Assembly: GCA_963676075.2 (NCBI GenBank)
Contig: CAXXNZ010000018.1
Coordinates: 1-64,000, forward strand
From: JAHJQZ01 sp963676075
GTDB taxonomy: Bacteria > Pseudomonadota > Alphaproteobacteria > Rhizobiales > Devosiaceae
Length of the DNA: 64,000 nucleotides
Direction: 5' to 3'
The notes under the pieces are model-generated. The model was not told where the DNA came from. It was given only the letters and a program-made list of their open reading frames with translations, and did no database searches. The translations under genes were made by a program, and so were the position numbers. Positions 55,189 through 64,000 of the stretch are shown here, one piece after another; within the stretch, counting starts at the first letter, position 1, and the number at the start of each line of letters is the position of its first letter.

Positions 55189-55980
55189 ATGATCCTGCGT
55201 GGCGATTTTTATTCACCGACCCTTGAGATGGAAACGGGCCTGACCGTGTTTGTGCCGAACGGCAGGAACGCCGACGGCAAGTTTGACCTGATCCAGTTGC
55301 TGCATGGTCTGAGCGGCCGCAGCGGCGACTGGCTCGATAATTCGATGCTGACGAGTTTTGCTGATCAGGCCGATGCCATCATCGTCATGCCCGAGGTCGC
55401 GCGCAGCTTTTACGCCGACATGCGATTCGGTCCGGATTATTTCAGCTTTGTCGCCGATGAAGTGCCGCAGATCTGTGCCGATGTCTTCAACATCTCGGCC
55501 GATCGCGAGCGGACGTCGATAATAGGCGGGTCGATGGGCGCATTTGGCGCCCTGCGGATCGCGCTGTCTCGCCCGGAGCGTTACGCCCGTTGCGCCGCTC
55601 TGGCGTCGCCGGCCCTGTTTTTGCGGGAGGATTTCGATCTTGCGGCGCGCGGGGTCAGTGTCGCGGATCTCGAGGAGATATGGGGCGAACGGCTCATCAG
55701 AGACTTCCAGGCGATCCTCGGTGTGGACCTGGAGGTCGGCCCGGAGATGGACATCCCCGGTCTGGCAAGAGCCCTTAATGCGCAGGCGGTGCGGCCACGT
55801 TTTTACGCAGCTTGCGGTATGCAGGACAGCTTCGTGGATGATAACCGGCGCTTTGCAAAGGACATGCAAAGCCTCGGATATGACTATGTCTATGAGGAAT
55901 GGCCGGCCAGCCACGACCGGACCTTCTTCAACGACGGCCTGCGCAAGGCCCTGGCTTTCTGCCTCGGCGAGACGGCATAG
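55189..55980 (+). CDS. Alpha/beta-hydrolase esterase (esterase D/tributyrin esterase type)
   Basis: A 263-aa protein. The nucleophile elbow is IGGSMGAFGAL (Ser ~114), the oxyanion strand is LLHGLSGRSGDW (~38) and the catalytic His lies in ASHDRTFFNDGL (~244). No signal peptide, so it is cytosolic. Related proteins deacylate small esters or S-formylglutathione; the substrate is unknown. A GGTGA box supports the start. Confidence 0.8.
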   Translation: MILRGDFYSPTLEMETGLTVFVPNGRNADGKFDLIQLLHGLSGRSGDWLDNSMLTSFADQADAIIVMPEVARSFYADMRFGPDYFSFVADEVPQICADVFNISADRERTSIIGGSMGAFGALRIALSRPERYARCAALASPALFLREDFDLAARGVSVADLEEIWGERLIRDFQAILGVDLEVGPEMDIPGLARALNAQAVRPRFYAACGMQDSFVDDNRRFAKDMQSLGYDYVYEEWPASHDRTFFNDGLRKALAFCLGETA

Positions 55981-56109
55981 CGCTCTTGTAAGCGATGGCC
56001 CAGTCCTGCGCCGGCGGGGTGACGTCGAAGTCCGATCGGCGGATCAACGAACACGCGCCGCGCAACGCGGCACGGCTCTTAGCTGTCGAGGTCCGCCGTG
56101 TTCTTGAGA

Positions 56110-56673
56110 TCAGCGCGGGGCGCGTTTGCTCAGGATCCGCTGCAAGGTGCGGCGGTGCATGTTGAGCCGGCGGGCCGTTTCGGAGACGTTGCGGTCGCAC
56201 AGTTCGTAGACGCGCTGGATATGCTCCCAACGTACCCGGTCGGCCGACATCGGATTGTCGGGCGGTTCGGGCTTGACCTCGTCGGACTGCAGGAACGCCT
56301 TGACGACGTCGTCGGCATCGGCCGGCTTGGCCAGATAGTCGACCGCGCCGAGCTTGACCGCCGTGACGGCCGTCGTGATGTTGCCATAGCCGGTCAGGAC
56401 CACGACCCGCGCATCCGGGCGCTTTTCGTGAAGAGCCGAAACCACGTCGAGGCCGTTACCGTCCTCAAGGCGCATGTCGATCACGGCGAAGCCCGGGGCC
56501 GATTGGCCGACGGCCGCCAGACCACCCTCGACACTGTCGACGGCGGTGACCGAAAATCCACGCTTGTCCATGGCCCGTTCGAGACGGCTGAGAAATGCCT
56601 TGTCGTCGTCGACGATCAGCAGCGTGTTGTCGACGGCAAGAAGGTCTTCAAGGGTGCGCATCTGATATTCCAT
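56110..56673 (-). CDS. actR: Redox response regulator ActR/RegA
   Basis: A 187-aa regulator. The receiver domain has the phospho-Asp in AVIDMRLEDGNGLDVV (~65) and DDDK at its acidic pocket. A Pro-rich hinge (VKPEPPDNP) leads to the family-defining C-terminal Fis-type helix-turn-helix ETARRLNMHRRTLQRIL. It pairs with the sensor kinase just upstream to control respiration, carbon and nitrogen genes in response to quinone redox state. The start at 56673 has a GAGG box. Confidence 0.93.
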   Translation of the reverse strand: MEYQMRTLEDLLAVDNTLLIVDDDKAFLSRLERAMDKRGFSVTAVDSVEGGLAAVGQSAPGFAVIDMRLEDGNGLDVVSALHEKRPDARVVVLTGYGNITTAVTAVKLGAVDYLAKPADADDVVKAFLQSDEVKPEPPDNPMSADRVRWEHIQRVYELCDRNVSETARRLNMHRRTLQRILSKRAPR

Positions 56674-56862
56674 AGACAGCCTCAATACTGCGTGCACGCG
56701 AAGAGGTCAAACCTCAGCTGAACCTATGGTCAACATGGGTGCGGGGCGGGTTCGGTTCGCGGCATATTAGCGTATAGCTCATTTCTCTCAACTTGAGACT
56801 AAAAAGTCATGAATGGGTAAAACCGCTGCCGCTTACGGCGTCATTTTTCCCTGTTTTGCCAT

Positions 56863-58299
56863 TCATGCCGTCTGATTTGCCGGCGTCTCGATCGGCTTCA
56901 GCGCCCGTCGCGGCCAGACGATTCTGATTTCGGCGCCACCCCCCTGTTCGGCGTTGGCGAACACCAGCCGGGCGCCGGTACGCTCGATCAGGGTCTTGGC
57001 AATGAAAACCCCGAGACCGAGCCCGCCGGACTTGGCGGGATCGGCCTGGGCGTGATGCGGGCGCGTGGTCAGATAGGGTTCGCCGAGATGGTCGAGCACA
57101 TCGGCGGAAAAGCCCGCGCCGTCATCGGTGATGGTCAGCCGGATTTCCTTTTCGTCCCAGGCGGTGATGATCGAGACGGTTTGATCGGCGAAATGCACTG
57201 CGTTCTCGATCAGGTTGCCGAGACCATAGATCAGTCCGACATTGCGGGCGAAGATCGGTTCCTTGCCGGCATAGGGCCGAACCTCGAACAATATTGTCTT
57301 GCCGAGCTTTTCGTAGGGCTTGGCGACTTCGGCGACCAGCTCGTTGAATGTCCCCGAGGCAAACGGGTCGTTGTCGGCGCCGAGGCTCCTGAGCTTGCCG
57401 AGAATGGCGCGGCAGCGTGCCACCTGCTCGAGAATGAGCTCGAGATCCTCTCCGGTTTCGCCTTCCGGGAAATCGCGGCGCATCTCCTTGGCGGCGAGCG
57501 CGATGGTCGACAGCGGCGTGCCGAGTTCATGGGCCGCGGCGGCGGCGAGCCCGTCGAGTGCCCGCAATTGCTGCTGGCGCGACAGGGCGAGTTCGGTGAC
57601 CGCCAGGGCGTCGGCAAGCTGGCGCGCTTCGTGCGCGGTGCGGTTGCTGTAAGCGGCGACAAAGCTGACCCCGAGCAGCAAGGCCATCCAGGTGGCGATG
57701 ACATAGAGCGGGTCGAGCACGTTCGGCACGCCCTCGGCCCAGGGCAGGGGCAGGTGATTGAGGGTTAAAAGCGACGCCAGTGCCGCCGCAGCCGAAGCAA
57801 CGACCAGAGTCGCGCGGGTGCTGAGCGTGGTCGCCGAGACCGAGACCGGCGCCAGCAGCAATATGGCGAACGGATTTTCAAGACCGCCGGTCAGCCACAA
57901 AAGGCCGGCAAGCTGCAGGCAGTCGGCGACCAGGACTGCCGCCGCAGAGGCGTTGGCGAGTCGTGCCCCGGACCCGAGACGCCAGACAAGGCCGATGTTG
58001 AGTGCCGCTGCTCCCAGAACCAGCAGGGCCGCCGGTATCAGCGGCAGATCGAATCCGAACCCGAAGGCAACCACCAGCAGGGCCGCGCTCTGGCCGCCAA
58101 TGCCGAGCCAGCGAATGGCGATCAAGGTCGCAAGCCGCACCGGGCGCCATTGTCCACCAATTGGCGCCAGATCAAGAGAAGCAATTTCCGCAGTCAAAAT
58201 GTCACCTGTGTCGACTTGTGTGCGGCATTTTTGACCGCAATTTCCTAAAAACGCCAGCCGCCTAGGCGCATCCGAGGTGTTTTCAAGGCCCGATTCCAT
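56863..58299 (-). CDS. actS: Redox sensor histidine kinase ActS/RegB
   Basis: About 478 aa with six predicted transmembrane helices (~45-210). The quinone-site motif GGLENPFAILLLAPV (~137) is followed by the H-box AAAAHELGTPLSTIALAA (~247). The conserved redox cysteine region VARCRAILGKLRSLG (~290) and the ATPase N-box NLIENAVHF and G-box GGLGLGVFIAKTL follow. It lies 189 bp upstream of actR on the same strand. The start is uncertain: ATG at 58299 is used, but the family-like part begins later, and a TTG at 58197 behind AGGTGA is a good alternative. Confidence 0.9.
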   Translation of the reverse strand: MESGLENTSDAPRRLAFLGNCGQKCRTQVDTGDILTAEIASLDLAPIGGQWRPVRLATLIAIRWLGIGGQSAALLVVAFGFGFDLPLIPAALLVLGAAALNIGLVWRLGSGARLANASAAAVLVADCLQLAGLLWLTGGLENPFAILLLAPVSVSATTLSTRATLVVASAAAALASLLTLNHLPLPWAEGVPNVLDPLYVIATWMALLLGVSFVAAYSNRTAHEARQLADALAVTELALSRQQQLRALDGLAAAAAHELGTPLSTIALAAKEMRRDFPEGETGEDLELILEQVARCRAILGKLRSLGADNDPFASGTFNELVAEVAKPYEKLGKTILFEVRPYAGKEPIFARNVGLIYGLGNLIENAVHFADQTVSIITAWDEKEIRLTITDDGAGFSADVLDHLGEPYLTTRPHHAQADPAKSGGLGLGVFIAKTLIERTGARLVFANAEQGGGAEIRIVWPRRALKPIETPANQTA

Positions 58300-58368
58300 C
58301 AAAAAAAAGCTTGAACGCGGTCCGGGGCTTCCCAAATCAGTGTCATCCAAGACTGGGAGTTACGGAAA

Positions 58369-58806
58369 ATGCACACAGCCATCATCAAGCCGGAATGGTC
58401 TCCGGTCACGATCGCCCTGATGGTCCTGGGATTCATCGTTTTCTGGCCGCTGGGCCTGGCGATGCTCGCCTATATCCTGTGGGGCGAATATTTCGGCGGT
58501 TCGTCCGAGAAGGCCGCCAACTGGGTCCACAAGCAAAAGCAGTGGGCCCGCGATCGCCGCTACAGCCACCGTCAGTGGCAGGGCAGCGGTAACGCGGCTT
58601 TCGACGACTATCGTTCCGAACAGCTCAAGCGCCTGGAGGAAGAACGCCAGCGTCTCGACGGGGAAGTGCGTGAATTCCACGATTACATGCACAACCTGCA
58701 AAAGGCCCGCGACCGCGAGGAATTCGACCGCTTCATGCGTGACCGTCGCGCCCCGCGCGATACCCATGCCGATACCGGCATCGACGAACACCGTCAGGGT
58801 TATTGA
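58369..58806 (+). CDS. DUF2852 membrane protein
   Basis: A 145-aa protein with one strong N-terminal membrane helix (VTIALMVLGFIVFWPLGLAML, at ~13-33, split here as VTIALMVLGFIV and FWPLGLAML). A soluble part with a charged coiled coil follows (EQLKRLEEERQRLDGEVREF, ~83). This matches DUF2852, found widely in Hyphomicrobiales; function unknown. It is divergent from actS and followed by a terminator. Confidence 0.8.
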   Translation: MHTAIIKPEWSPVTIALMVLGFIVFWPLGLAMLAYILWGEYFGGSSEKAANWVHKQKQWARDRRYSHRQWQGSGNAAFDDYRSEQLKRLEEERQRLDGEVREFHDYMHNLQKARDREEFDRFMRDRRAPRDTHADTGIDEHRQGY

Positions 58807-58965
58807 GGCCCAGCCGGGAGGGTTCCCCCGCTTTCCCGGCTCGCCGCTCCCGCTTTTCGGGACGTAACCCTGGCTCTAAGGCACGGCGGACGACTCCAGC
58901 GCCCGCCGCGCCGACAGACTAATCTTCGCGTCCGCGTTCCTCCCCCGGCTCGACGCGAAGATCAA

Positions 58966-58998
58966 CGCCCCGTCCGAGAAATCGGACGGGGCGTTTTT
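58966..58998 (+). terminator. Rho-independent terminator
   Basis: Perfect 12-bp stem CGCCCCGTCCGA / TCGGACGGGGCG with a GAAA tetraloop, then TTTTT. It lies between the DUF2852 gene and the convergent VOC gene. Confidence 0.9.
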
Positions 58999-59025
58999 GT
59001 TCGCTGAGGCTCAATCTGGTTTCGC

Positions 59026-59454
59026 CTATTCCGACACCACCAGCTGGCCGTCCTCGTCGAGCCTGGCGAAGGGGTTGTAGGCGACCTCCCACAAATGCCC
59101 GTCCGGATCGGCGAAATAGCCAGAATAGCCGCCCCAGAAGACCTTCTGAGGTTGCTTGACCGGGCTGGCGCCGCTGTCGAGCGCGTGCTTGTAGGCCGCG
59201 TCTGTCTCTTGTTCGCTTCTGGTGTTGTAGGCCAGCGTTACCCCGGAAAAGCCGGGCGGCGTGTTGCCGACCCCGGCGTCCTCGGCCAGCGCTGCGCGCT
59301 CGTAAAGTCCGAGAACGGTGCCGCGCAACTGGATGAAGGAGATGTTCTCGTCACCGCTCGATTTCTTCCAGCCGAGCTTTTCGTAAAATTCGGTGGCGCG
59401 GGCGACGTCTGCCACGCCGAGCGTGACAATGGAGATGCGAGGGTCAAAGGTCAT
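59026..59454 (-). CDS. VOC-family (glyoxalase-like) protein
   Basis: A 142-aa protein with two beta-alpha-beta-beta-beta modules: ISIVTLGVADVARATEFYEK (~6-25) and GYSGYFADPDGHLWEVAYNP (~108-127). The Glu in WEV is the usual metal ligand. Similar proteins include glyoxalase, bleomycin-resistance and dioxygenase types; the exact role is unknown. The start at 59454 has a GGTGA box. Confidence 0.8.
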   Translation of the reverse strand: MTFDPRISIVTLGVADVARATEFYEKLGWKKSSGDENISFIQLRGTVLGLYERAALAEDAGVGNTPPGFSGVTLAYNTRSEQETDAAYKHALDSGASPVKQPQKVFWGGYSGYFADPDGHLWEVAYNPFARLDEDGQLVVSE

Positions 59455-59618
59455 TATGTTCACCATATGTTCTTTTTGTATTTCTAACCCGATCCGAAAT
59501 TGAACGCAAGCCGGAGCGCTGCGACCGCGTGGTGCTGGCAGCCTATTGCGACGTCGATAACGGGGGCGAATAGAAAAAGGGGCCGGGCGCCACGCGGGTG
59601 CCCGGCCTTATGTCAGGT

Positions 59619-61085
59619 TCAGCCGGCGACGAGCTTTTGCACCGTGGCGCGGGCGCCATTGGCGAACAGGCTTTCGAGGTGGCCGGTGACCTCGGCCTTG
59701 AAGGCCGCGTTGGCCGACAGGTCGGTGCCGAAAATCTCACTGAGGACGAAATAGCCGGCGGCAACCGCCTGTGAATCGCGTCCCGCCGCCTTGCCGAGGG
59801 CGACGAGCTTTTCGGACATCGGATCGCGCACGTCGATGTCATTGCCTTTCTCGTCGGTGCCGGTGGCATAGCGCATCCAGCCGGCGACGCCGAGCGCCAG
59901 CCGTGTGACCGAGGCGCCGGCCGCATAGCGGTCGCGCACGGTGTTGAGCAGGCGTTGCGGCAGCTTTTGCGAGCCGTCCATGGCGATCTGCCAGGTGCGG
60001 TGCTTGAGCATGGCGTTGGAATAGCGGTGGATCAGGGCGTCGCGATAGTCCATCAGGTCGGCGTCGACCTCAATTGTCGGGGCGATTTCCTCGGTCATCA
60101 TGCCGATGATGAGTTTCTTGAAGTCCGGATCGGCGATGGTTTCGGCGATGGTCTCATAGCCCGAGAGATAGCCGAGATAGGCCATGGTCGAGTGGGTGCC
60201 GTTGAGCATCCTGAGCTTCATGTTCTCGAACGGTTCGACGTCCTCGGCGAATTGCGCCCCGACCTCGTTCCAGTCCGGACGGCCCTTGACGAAATTGTCC
60301 TCGATCACCCACTGCCGGAAGGGCTCCCCGACAATACCGTTGGGATCGTCGAACCCGAGACGTTCGCGCAGCAGGGCCCGGCTCTCCTCGGTCAGGGCGG
60401 GAACGATGCGGTCGACCATCGAGCAGGGGAAGGTAACGTTCTTCTCGATCCATTTGGCCAGGTCCGGATCGACCTTTTCGGCATAGGACATTACTGCCTT
60501 GCGGCAGGTGATGCCGTTCGACGGCAGGTTGTCGAGCGACAGGATGGTGAACCCATCCAGGCCCTTGTCGCGGCGGCGATAGAGCGCTTCGACCAGCGCG
60601 CCGATAGCGGTCTGCGGTTCGTGCCGATTGGCGAGATCGTGAATGATCTCGGGATTTTGGGTGTCGAGTTCGCCGCCGGCCAGGCAATAGCCCTTTTCCG
60701 TCACGGTCAGCGAGACGATGGCCAGATCCGGTTCGAGATAGGGGGCGAAAAAGCCATCGAGCCCGTTGCGCTCGGGATGCGCCGTACCGAGGATGGTGCC
60801 GATGACGCGCAAATGGTCGACGGTGTCGGAGTATTCGAGCACCGAATACAGGTGGTCATTGGCTTCGAGCGGGCCGAAGCGATCGGCATTGAACTTCAAA
60901 TCGGTGACGGTGACGCCCCAGTCGCTTTCGGGATGGGCGTTGAGGTAGTCCTGATGGTAGCCCATCCAGTGAGCACGGGCGAAGGCGCCGAAGCCGAGAT
61001 GCACATGGCGCGGGCGAAGGCGGGAGCGGTCGTAACGGGGCGTATCGACACCCTCGGCAAGCGCTGAAAGATCGAAATCGGACAT
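59619..61085 (-). CDS. Mannitol dehydrogenase family oxidoreductase (mannitol DH or fructuronate reductase)
   Basis: A 488-aa polyol-specific long-chain dehydrogenase. The N-terminal nucleotide-binding site includes VHLGFGAFARAHW (~28). The C-terminal active site reads KLRMLNGTHSTMAYLG (~290), holding the Lys/Asn/His triad. With kdgK and KDPG aldolase next door, fructuronate reductase (UxuB-type) feeding mannonate to KDG is a good guess; mannitol or arabinitol dehydrogenase is equally possible by sequence. The start at 61085 is preceded by AGGAG. It is divergent from the IclR regulator. Confidence 0.85.
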   Translation of the reverse strand: MSDFDLSALAEGVDTPRYDRSRLRPRHVHLGFGAFARAHWMGYHQDYLNAHPESDWGVTVTDLKFNADRFGPLEANDHLYSVLEYSDTVDHLRVIGTILGTAHPERNGLDGFFAPYLEPDLAIVSLTVTEKGYCLAGGELDTQNPEIIHDLANRHEPQTAIGALVEALYRRRDKGLDGFTILSLDNLPSNGITCRKAVMSYAEKVDPDLAKWIEKNVTFPCSMVDRIVPALTEESRALLRERLGFDDPNGIVGEPFRQWVIEDNFVKGRPDWNEVGAQFAEDVEPFENMKLRMLNGTHSTMAYLGYLSGYETIAETIADPDFKKLIIGMMTEEIAPTIEVDADLMDYRDALIHRYSNAMLKHRTWQIAMDGSQKLPQRLLNTVRDRYAAGASVTRLALGVAGWMRYATGTDEKGNDIDVRDPMSEKLVALGKAAGRDSQAVAAGYFVLSEIFGTDLSANAAFKAEVTGHLESLFANGARATVQKLVAG

Positions 61086-61317
61086 GAAAGGCTCCTGGGC
61101 GAATCGTGTGTGTTGGTCGGCGTCTTCAATGTGTGGGCAGATTTGGCGGGATCGGATCAAACGGATGGCGTGCCGGCGACTGGCCGGACCTGATGCTCCG
61201 TGGTCGTTTCCTCCACATGCGCTGCGGCTGTCCAGCCGGTGCTTATCAGCGGACAAGGCCCGGTCGAGCCTTGTTGCAACACCTCTGGCGCCCATTACCC
61301 TAGCGCTGTATCCACTA

Positions 61318-61335
61318 CCATACTACTGTATGTGG
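61318..61335. promoter_or_regulatory. Candidate IclR operator
   Basis: The near-perfect dyad CCATAC-TACT-GTATGTGG lies in the 342-bp divergent gap between the dehydrogenase and iclR genes, ~93 bp before iclR. Position and size suit an IclR-type site. No gene seen in the gap. Confidence 0.4.
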
Positions 61336-61427
61336 TCGCGTCCACTCCAGAATAAAAGTTGGCTGGCGGCCGCATATCAGGCGCACTAGATTGACGGCAA
61401 TGCGTCGACGCAAGACCGGAGCGTTTC

Positions 61428-62267
61428 GTGACAAGAAATGTGACAACCCATCAGGACTATATCGTCAAGCCGCTGGCGAGCGCGCTCGGCGTGCTCGATG
61501 TGTTGAGCGCTTCCGGCCGATCGATGAGCCTCAAGGATATTGCGGTCGAAGCGGACATCTCCAAGACCACGGCCTTCCGCTATCTGCAGACTCTGTGCCT
61601 GATGGGTTATGTCATCAAGCAGCCCAAGGGCGATTATACCCTTGGCCCGGCCGCGTTCGCCTTGGCCAACGAAGACAGCCGCGATGCGACGCTGAAGAGC
61701 GCTGCGCGCGAAGAGATGGAGGCGCTCGCCGCCGAATTCGGCGAGCGCGTCAGCCTTGGCGCCCCCAAGGGCAAGCGCATCTATTACATCTCGATGATCG
61801 AGAACGACACGCCGCTGAAGCTGAGAGCCGAATCCGGCGACGCCGACTATTTCCACTCCACTGCGCTCGGCAAGGCCATGGTCGCCTTCATGCCGCCGGA
61901 GCGGGCCGATGCGCATCTGAAATCGCGCCTGACCCGGTTCACCGAACACACGCTGACAACACGCCGCCAGCTCGACCAGGCGCTGTCGATGATCAGGAAA
62001 TACGGCTTTGCCATCGACCGTGAGGAAAACGAGCTCGGATGTGTGTGCTATGCCGCGCCGATCTTCGGCTGGGGCGAAATTCCGGTGGCGGCAATTTCGG
62101 TTTCGGTGCCGATCGAACGGCTGACCGGTGATCTCGATGTCGAGATTCCGGAACGGGTGCGCCAGCGCGCCCGGGCGATATCGGCGCGGCTCAAGCAGAA
62201 CACGCCCGAGACCCGCGACCGCGAAGCGTTCCGGTCACAACGAGGCGGTGGGAGCCTCCTGAGCTGA
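61428..62267 (+). CDS. IclR-family transcriptional regulator (KdgR-like)
   Basis: A 279-aa regulator. The winged helix is SLKDIAVEADISKTTAFRYL (~34-53), and YTLGPAAFALA marks the domain boundary. The ligand-binding domain follows with HSTALGKAMVAF (~143) and the DREENELGCVCYAAPIF signature (~197). The GTG start at 61428 follows GGAG. Set between a polyol/uronate dehydrogenase and kdgK, it probably senses KDG or a related sugar acid. Confidence 0.88.
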   Translation: MTRNVTTHQDYIVKPLASALGVLDVLSASGRSMSLKDIAVEADISKTTAFRYLQTLCLMGYVIKQPKGDYTLGPAAFALANEDSRDATLKSAAREEMEALAAEFGERVSLGAPKGKRIYYISMIENDTPLKLRAESGDADYFHSTALGKAMVAFMPPERADAHLKSRLTRFTEHTLTTRRQLDQALSMIRKYGFAIDREENELGCVCYAAPIFGWGEIPVAAISVSVPIERLTGDLDVEIPERVRQRARAISARLKQNTPETRDREAFRSQRGGGSLLS

Positions 62268-62324
62268 GGGCACCAGACCATCCGGAACCCCGAGGCCCGG
62301 AAGGACAGAAATCCGGGGCAACGC

Positions 62325-62341
62325 ATTTCGTAACGTGAAAT
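62325..62341. promoter_or_regulatory. Candidate operator upstream of kdgK
   Basis: Dyad ATTTC-7-GAAAT in the 331-bp gap between iclR and kdgK. The KdgR/IclR sites known elsewhere are similar short A/T dyads. No gene or riboswitch recognised in the gap. Confidence 0.35.
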
Positions 62342-62598
62342 ACTGCTATCTGGCATTCGGCAGCAAAAGCTGAGAGTGTCTATCATCATCCGATGGACCG
62401 GCGCTGCCGGACCGGCGGACGGTTGCGGTGTAGTTATCCGGCTCGATGGCCACTCAGGCGAGCCGGGACAAGCGACACTCATCGGCAGACCGAACCGCCG
62501 GGCCGCAGCAGGCATCAGCGCCCGGGAGGCGCCGCCAGGACACGGATAAAGACAACAGTTTTCGCCCCGCGTGTTCGGGGCGTTTGAAAGAGGGAAGA

Positions 62599-63696
62599 AT
62601 GACCAAGATCAGCCTGCGCGACGAAAAGGACTGCCGCTATGACATCATGTCGTTCGGCGAGATCATGCTCCGGCTCGACCCGGGTGAAGGCCGTATCCGC
62701 ACGTCCCGCAATTTCCGTGCCTCGGAAGGCGGCGGCGAATACAACGTGGCGCGCGGCTTGAGGCGCTGCTTTGGCAAGCGGGCGGCGGTCGCCACCGCGT
62801 TTGCCAAGAACGATGTCGGCATGCTGATGGAAGACCTTGTCCTTCAGGGTGGCGTCGATCCGAGCTTCATCAAGTGGGTGCCCTATGACGGCATCGGACG
62901 CACCGTCCGCAACGGCTTGAACTTCACCGAGCGCGGCTTCGGCGTGCGCGGCGCCGTCGGCGTCTCCGATCGTGGCCTCACCGCATCCAGCCAGATCAAG
63001 CCCGGCGATTTCGACTGGGAGTATATTTTCGGCACCCTCGGCGTGCGCTGGTTCCACACCGGCGGCATCTTCGCCGCTCTGTCCGAAACGACCGGCCCGG
63101 CCGTGATCGAGGCGGCCAGCATCGCCAAGAAATATGGCACTGTCGTCTCCTACGACCTCAACTACCGGCCCTCGCTGTGGAAGGGTTTCGGCGGCCTCGA
63201 GAAATGCCGCGAGATCAACCGCGAGATCGCCAAATATGTCGACGTGATGATCGGCAATGAGGAAGATTTCACCGCAAGCCTCGGCTACGAGATCGAGGGC
63301 ACCGACGCCAACCTGACCGAACTGGAAGTCTCCTCGTTCGAGAAGATGATCGCCAAGGTCGTGGCCGACTACCCGAACTTCCGCGCCACCGCGACGACGA
63401 TGCGCGGCGTCAAGACTGCCACGGTCAACGACTGGGGCGCCATGTGCTGGTATGACGGCAAGTTCTATTCCTCGGCCCAGCGCACGCTTGAGATCATGGA
63501 CCGCGTTGGCGGCGGCGACAGCTTCGCCTCCGGTTTCATCTACGGCATGATGACCTTCGACGACGCCCAGAAGGCGGTCGAATACGGTGCGGCCCACGGC
63601 GCGCTGGCCATGACCACCCCCGGCGACACGACGATGGCGAGCCTTGCCGAAGTCGAAAAGCTCGTCGGTGGCGGCGGCGCCCGCGTCGATCGCTGA
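62599..63696 (+). CDS. kdgK: 2-keto-3-deoxygluconate kinase (PfkB family)
   Basis: A 365-aa sugar kinase. The N-terminal FGEIMLRLDPGEGRIR and the PfkB C-terminal signature DRVGGGDSFASGFIYG (~295, catalytic Asp) are clear. It phosphorylates KDG to KDPG in uronate and aldonate breakdown. The assignment rests on the directly downstream KDPG aldolase, 99 bp away, and the IclR regulator upstream. The start has an AGGGAAG box. Confidence 0.85.
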   Translation: MTKISLRDEKDCRYDIMSFGEIMLRLDPGEGRIRTSRNFRASEGGGEYNVARGLRRCFGKRAAVATAFAKNDVGMLMEDLVLQGGVDPSFIKWVPYDGIGRTVRNGLNFTERGFGVRGAVGVSDRGLTASSQIKPGDFDWEYIFGTLGVRWFHTGGIFAALSETTGPAVIEAASIAKKYGTVVSYDLNYRPSLWKGFGGLEKCREINREIAKYVDVMIGNEEDFTASLGYEIEGTDANLTELEVSSFEKMIAKVVADYPNFRATATTMRGVKTATVNDWGAMCWYDGKFYSSAQRTLEIMDRVGGGDSFASGFIYGMMTFDDAQKAVEYGAAHGALAMTTPGDTTMASLAEVEKLVGGGGARVDR

Positions 63697-63795
63697 TCAC
63701 ACTGTCAATTCGGAGCGGCCTCGCGTCGCTCCGGCAAGAACACGCCGGGACAACCCGGCACCGGCAATTGCCTTATTCCTCAAGGAGGACATGAC

Positions 63796-64000
63796 ATGGC
63801 AAAAGATCGTTTGGCCGTACTCTCGGCCATCATCGACCAGGGCGTCATCCCGGTTTTCTATCATCCGGATGTACAGGTCTGTAAGGACGTCATCCAGGCC
63901 TGCGCCAATGGCGGCGCCAAGTGCATCGAGTTCACCAATCGCGGCGACTTCGCCTGGCAGGTGTTCATGGACGTCACCCAGCACTTCCTGAAGGCCGATC
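63796..64000 (+). CDS. KDPG/KHG aldolase, N-terminal part (runs off window)
   Basis: The first 68 codons of a class I aldolase: MAKDRLAVLSAIIDQGVIPV, then QACANGGAKCIEFTNRGDF, which holds the Glu of the Eda family. It cleaves KDPG to pyruvate and glyceraldehyde-3-phosphate. GGAGG lies upstream. Same operon as kdgK. Confidence 0.85.
   Translation, partial: MAKDRLAVLSAIIDQGVIPVFYHPDVQVCKDVIQACANGGAKCIEFTNRGDFAWQVFMDVTQHFLKAD

Overview
The window looks like a high-GC alphaproteobacterial chromosome, most likely a member of the Hyphomicrobiales (Rhizobiales). This rests on the ubiB-ubiE-mutM-rpsT-dnaA-dnaN-recF-gyrB order, an ActS/ActR redox two-component pair, a DUF2852 protein, and GC-rich intergenic palindromes. 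The genus cannot be fixed from the sequence alone.

Backbone, left (1-15177): 3' part of edd, a MoeB/ThiF-like adenylyltransferase, a DUF2259 secreted protein, dut, a lipoprotein, ubiB-ubiE, mutM, rpsT, then dnaA-dnaN-recF-gyrB. Palindromic repeats flank dnaN.

Genomic island (15178-47090): a complete Tn7-like transposon of 31,903 bp (15183-47085) sits 10 bp past the gyrB stop codon. Both ends can be read directly: a 22-bp terminal inverted repeat with one mismatch, three and four internal TnsB-like repeats, and a perfect 5-bp target-site duplication (CTGTG). The transposition operon is tnsA-like, tnsB (D,D(35)E), tnsC and a long TnsD-type tniQ. Its main cargo is an overlapping six-gene operon: a DUF1998 super-helicase, an SNF2 helicase, an Eco57I-like DNA methyltransferase, an SMC-like ATPase, an HNH nuclease and an unknown 173-aa protein. 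The parts recall DISARM and Druantia but do not fit either. A ribbon-helix-helix gene precedes this operon. Other cargo is a soluble FtsH-like AAA+ zinc protease, a TIR-domain protein, a membrane-anchored Mrr-like nuclease, a winged-helix protein and several unknown genes. Just inside the gyrB-proximal end lies an inverted 99-bp copy (91/99 identical) of the most conserved 3' part of gyrB.

Past the distal end, an AT-rich foreign gene and a diverged copy of the transposon end (48045-48063) suggest the remnant of an earlier, related insertion at the same site.

Backbone, right (48208-64000): a class A penicillin-binding protein, a membrane protein, a beta-CASP metallo-beta-lactamase RNase-like protein, PPK2, a HAD nucleotidase-like protein, an esterase, actR/actS, a DUF2852 protein and a VOC protein. 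The window ends in a sugar-acid catabolic cluster: a mannitol dehydrogenase/fructuronate reductase, an IclR regulator, a KDG kinase and the start of KDPG aldolase. The last two act at the lower end of the Entner-Doudoroff and uronate routes.
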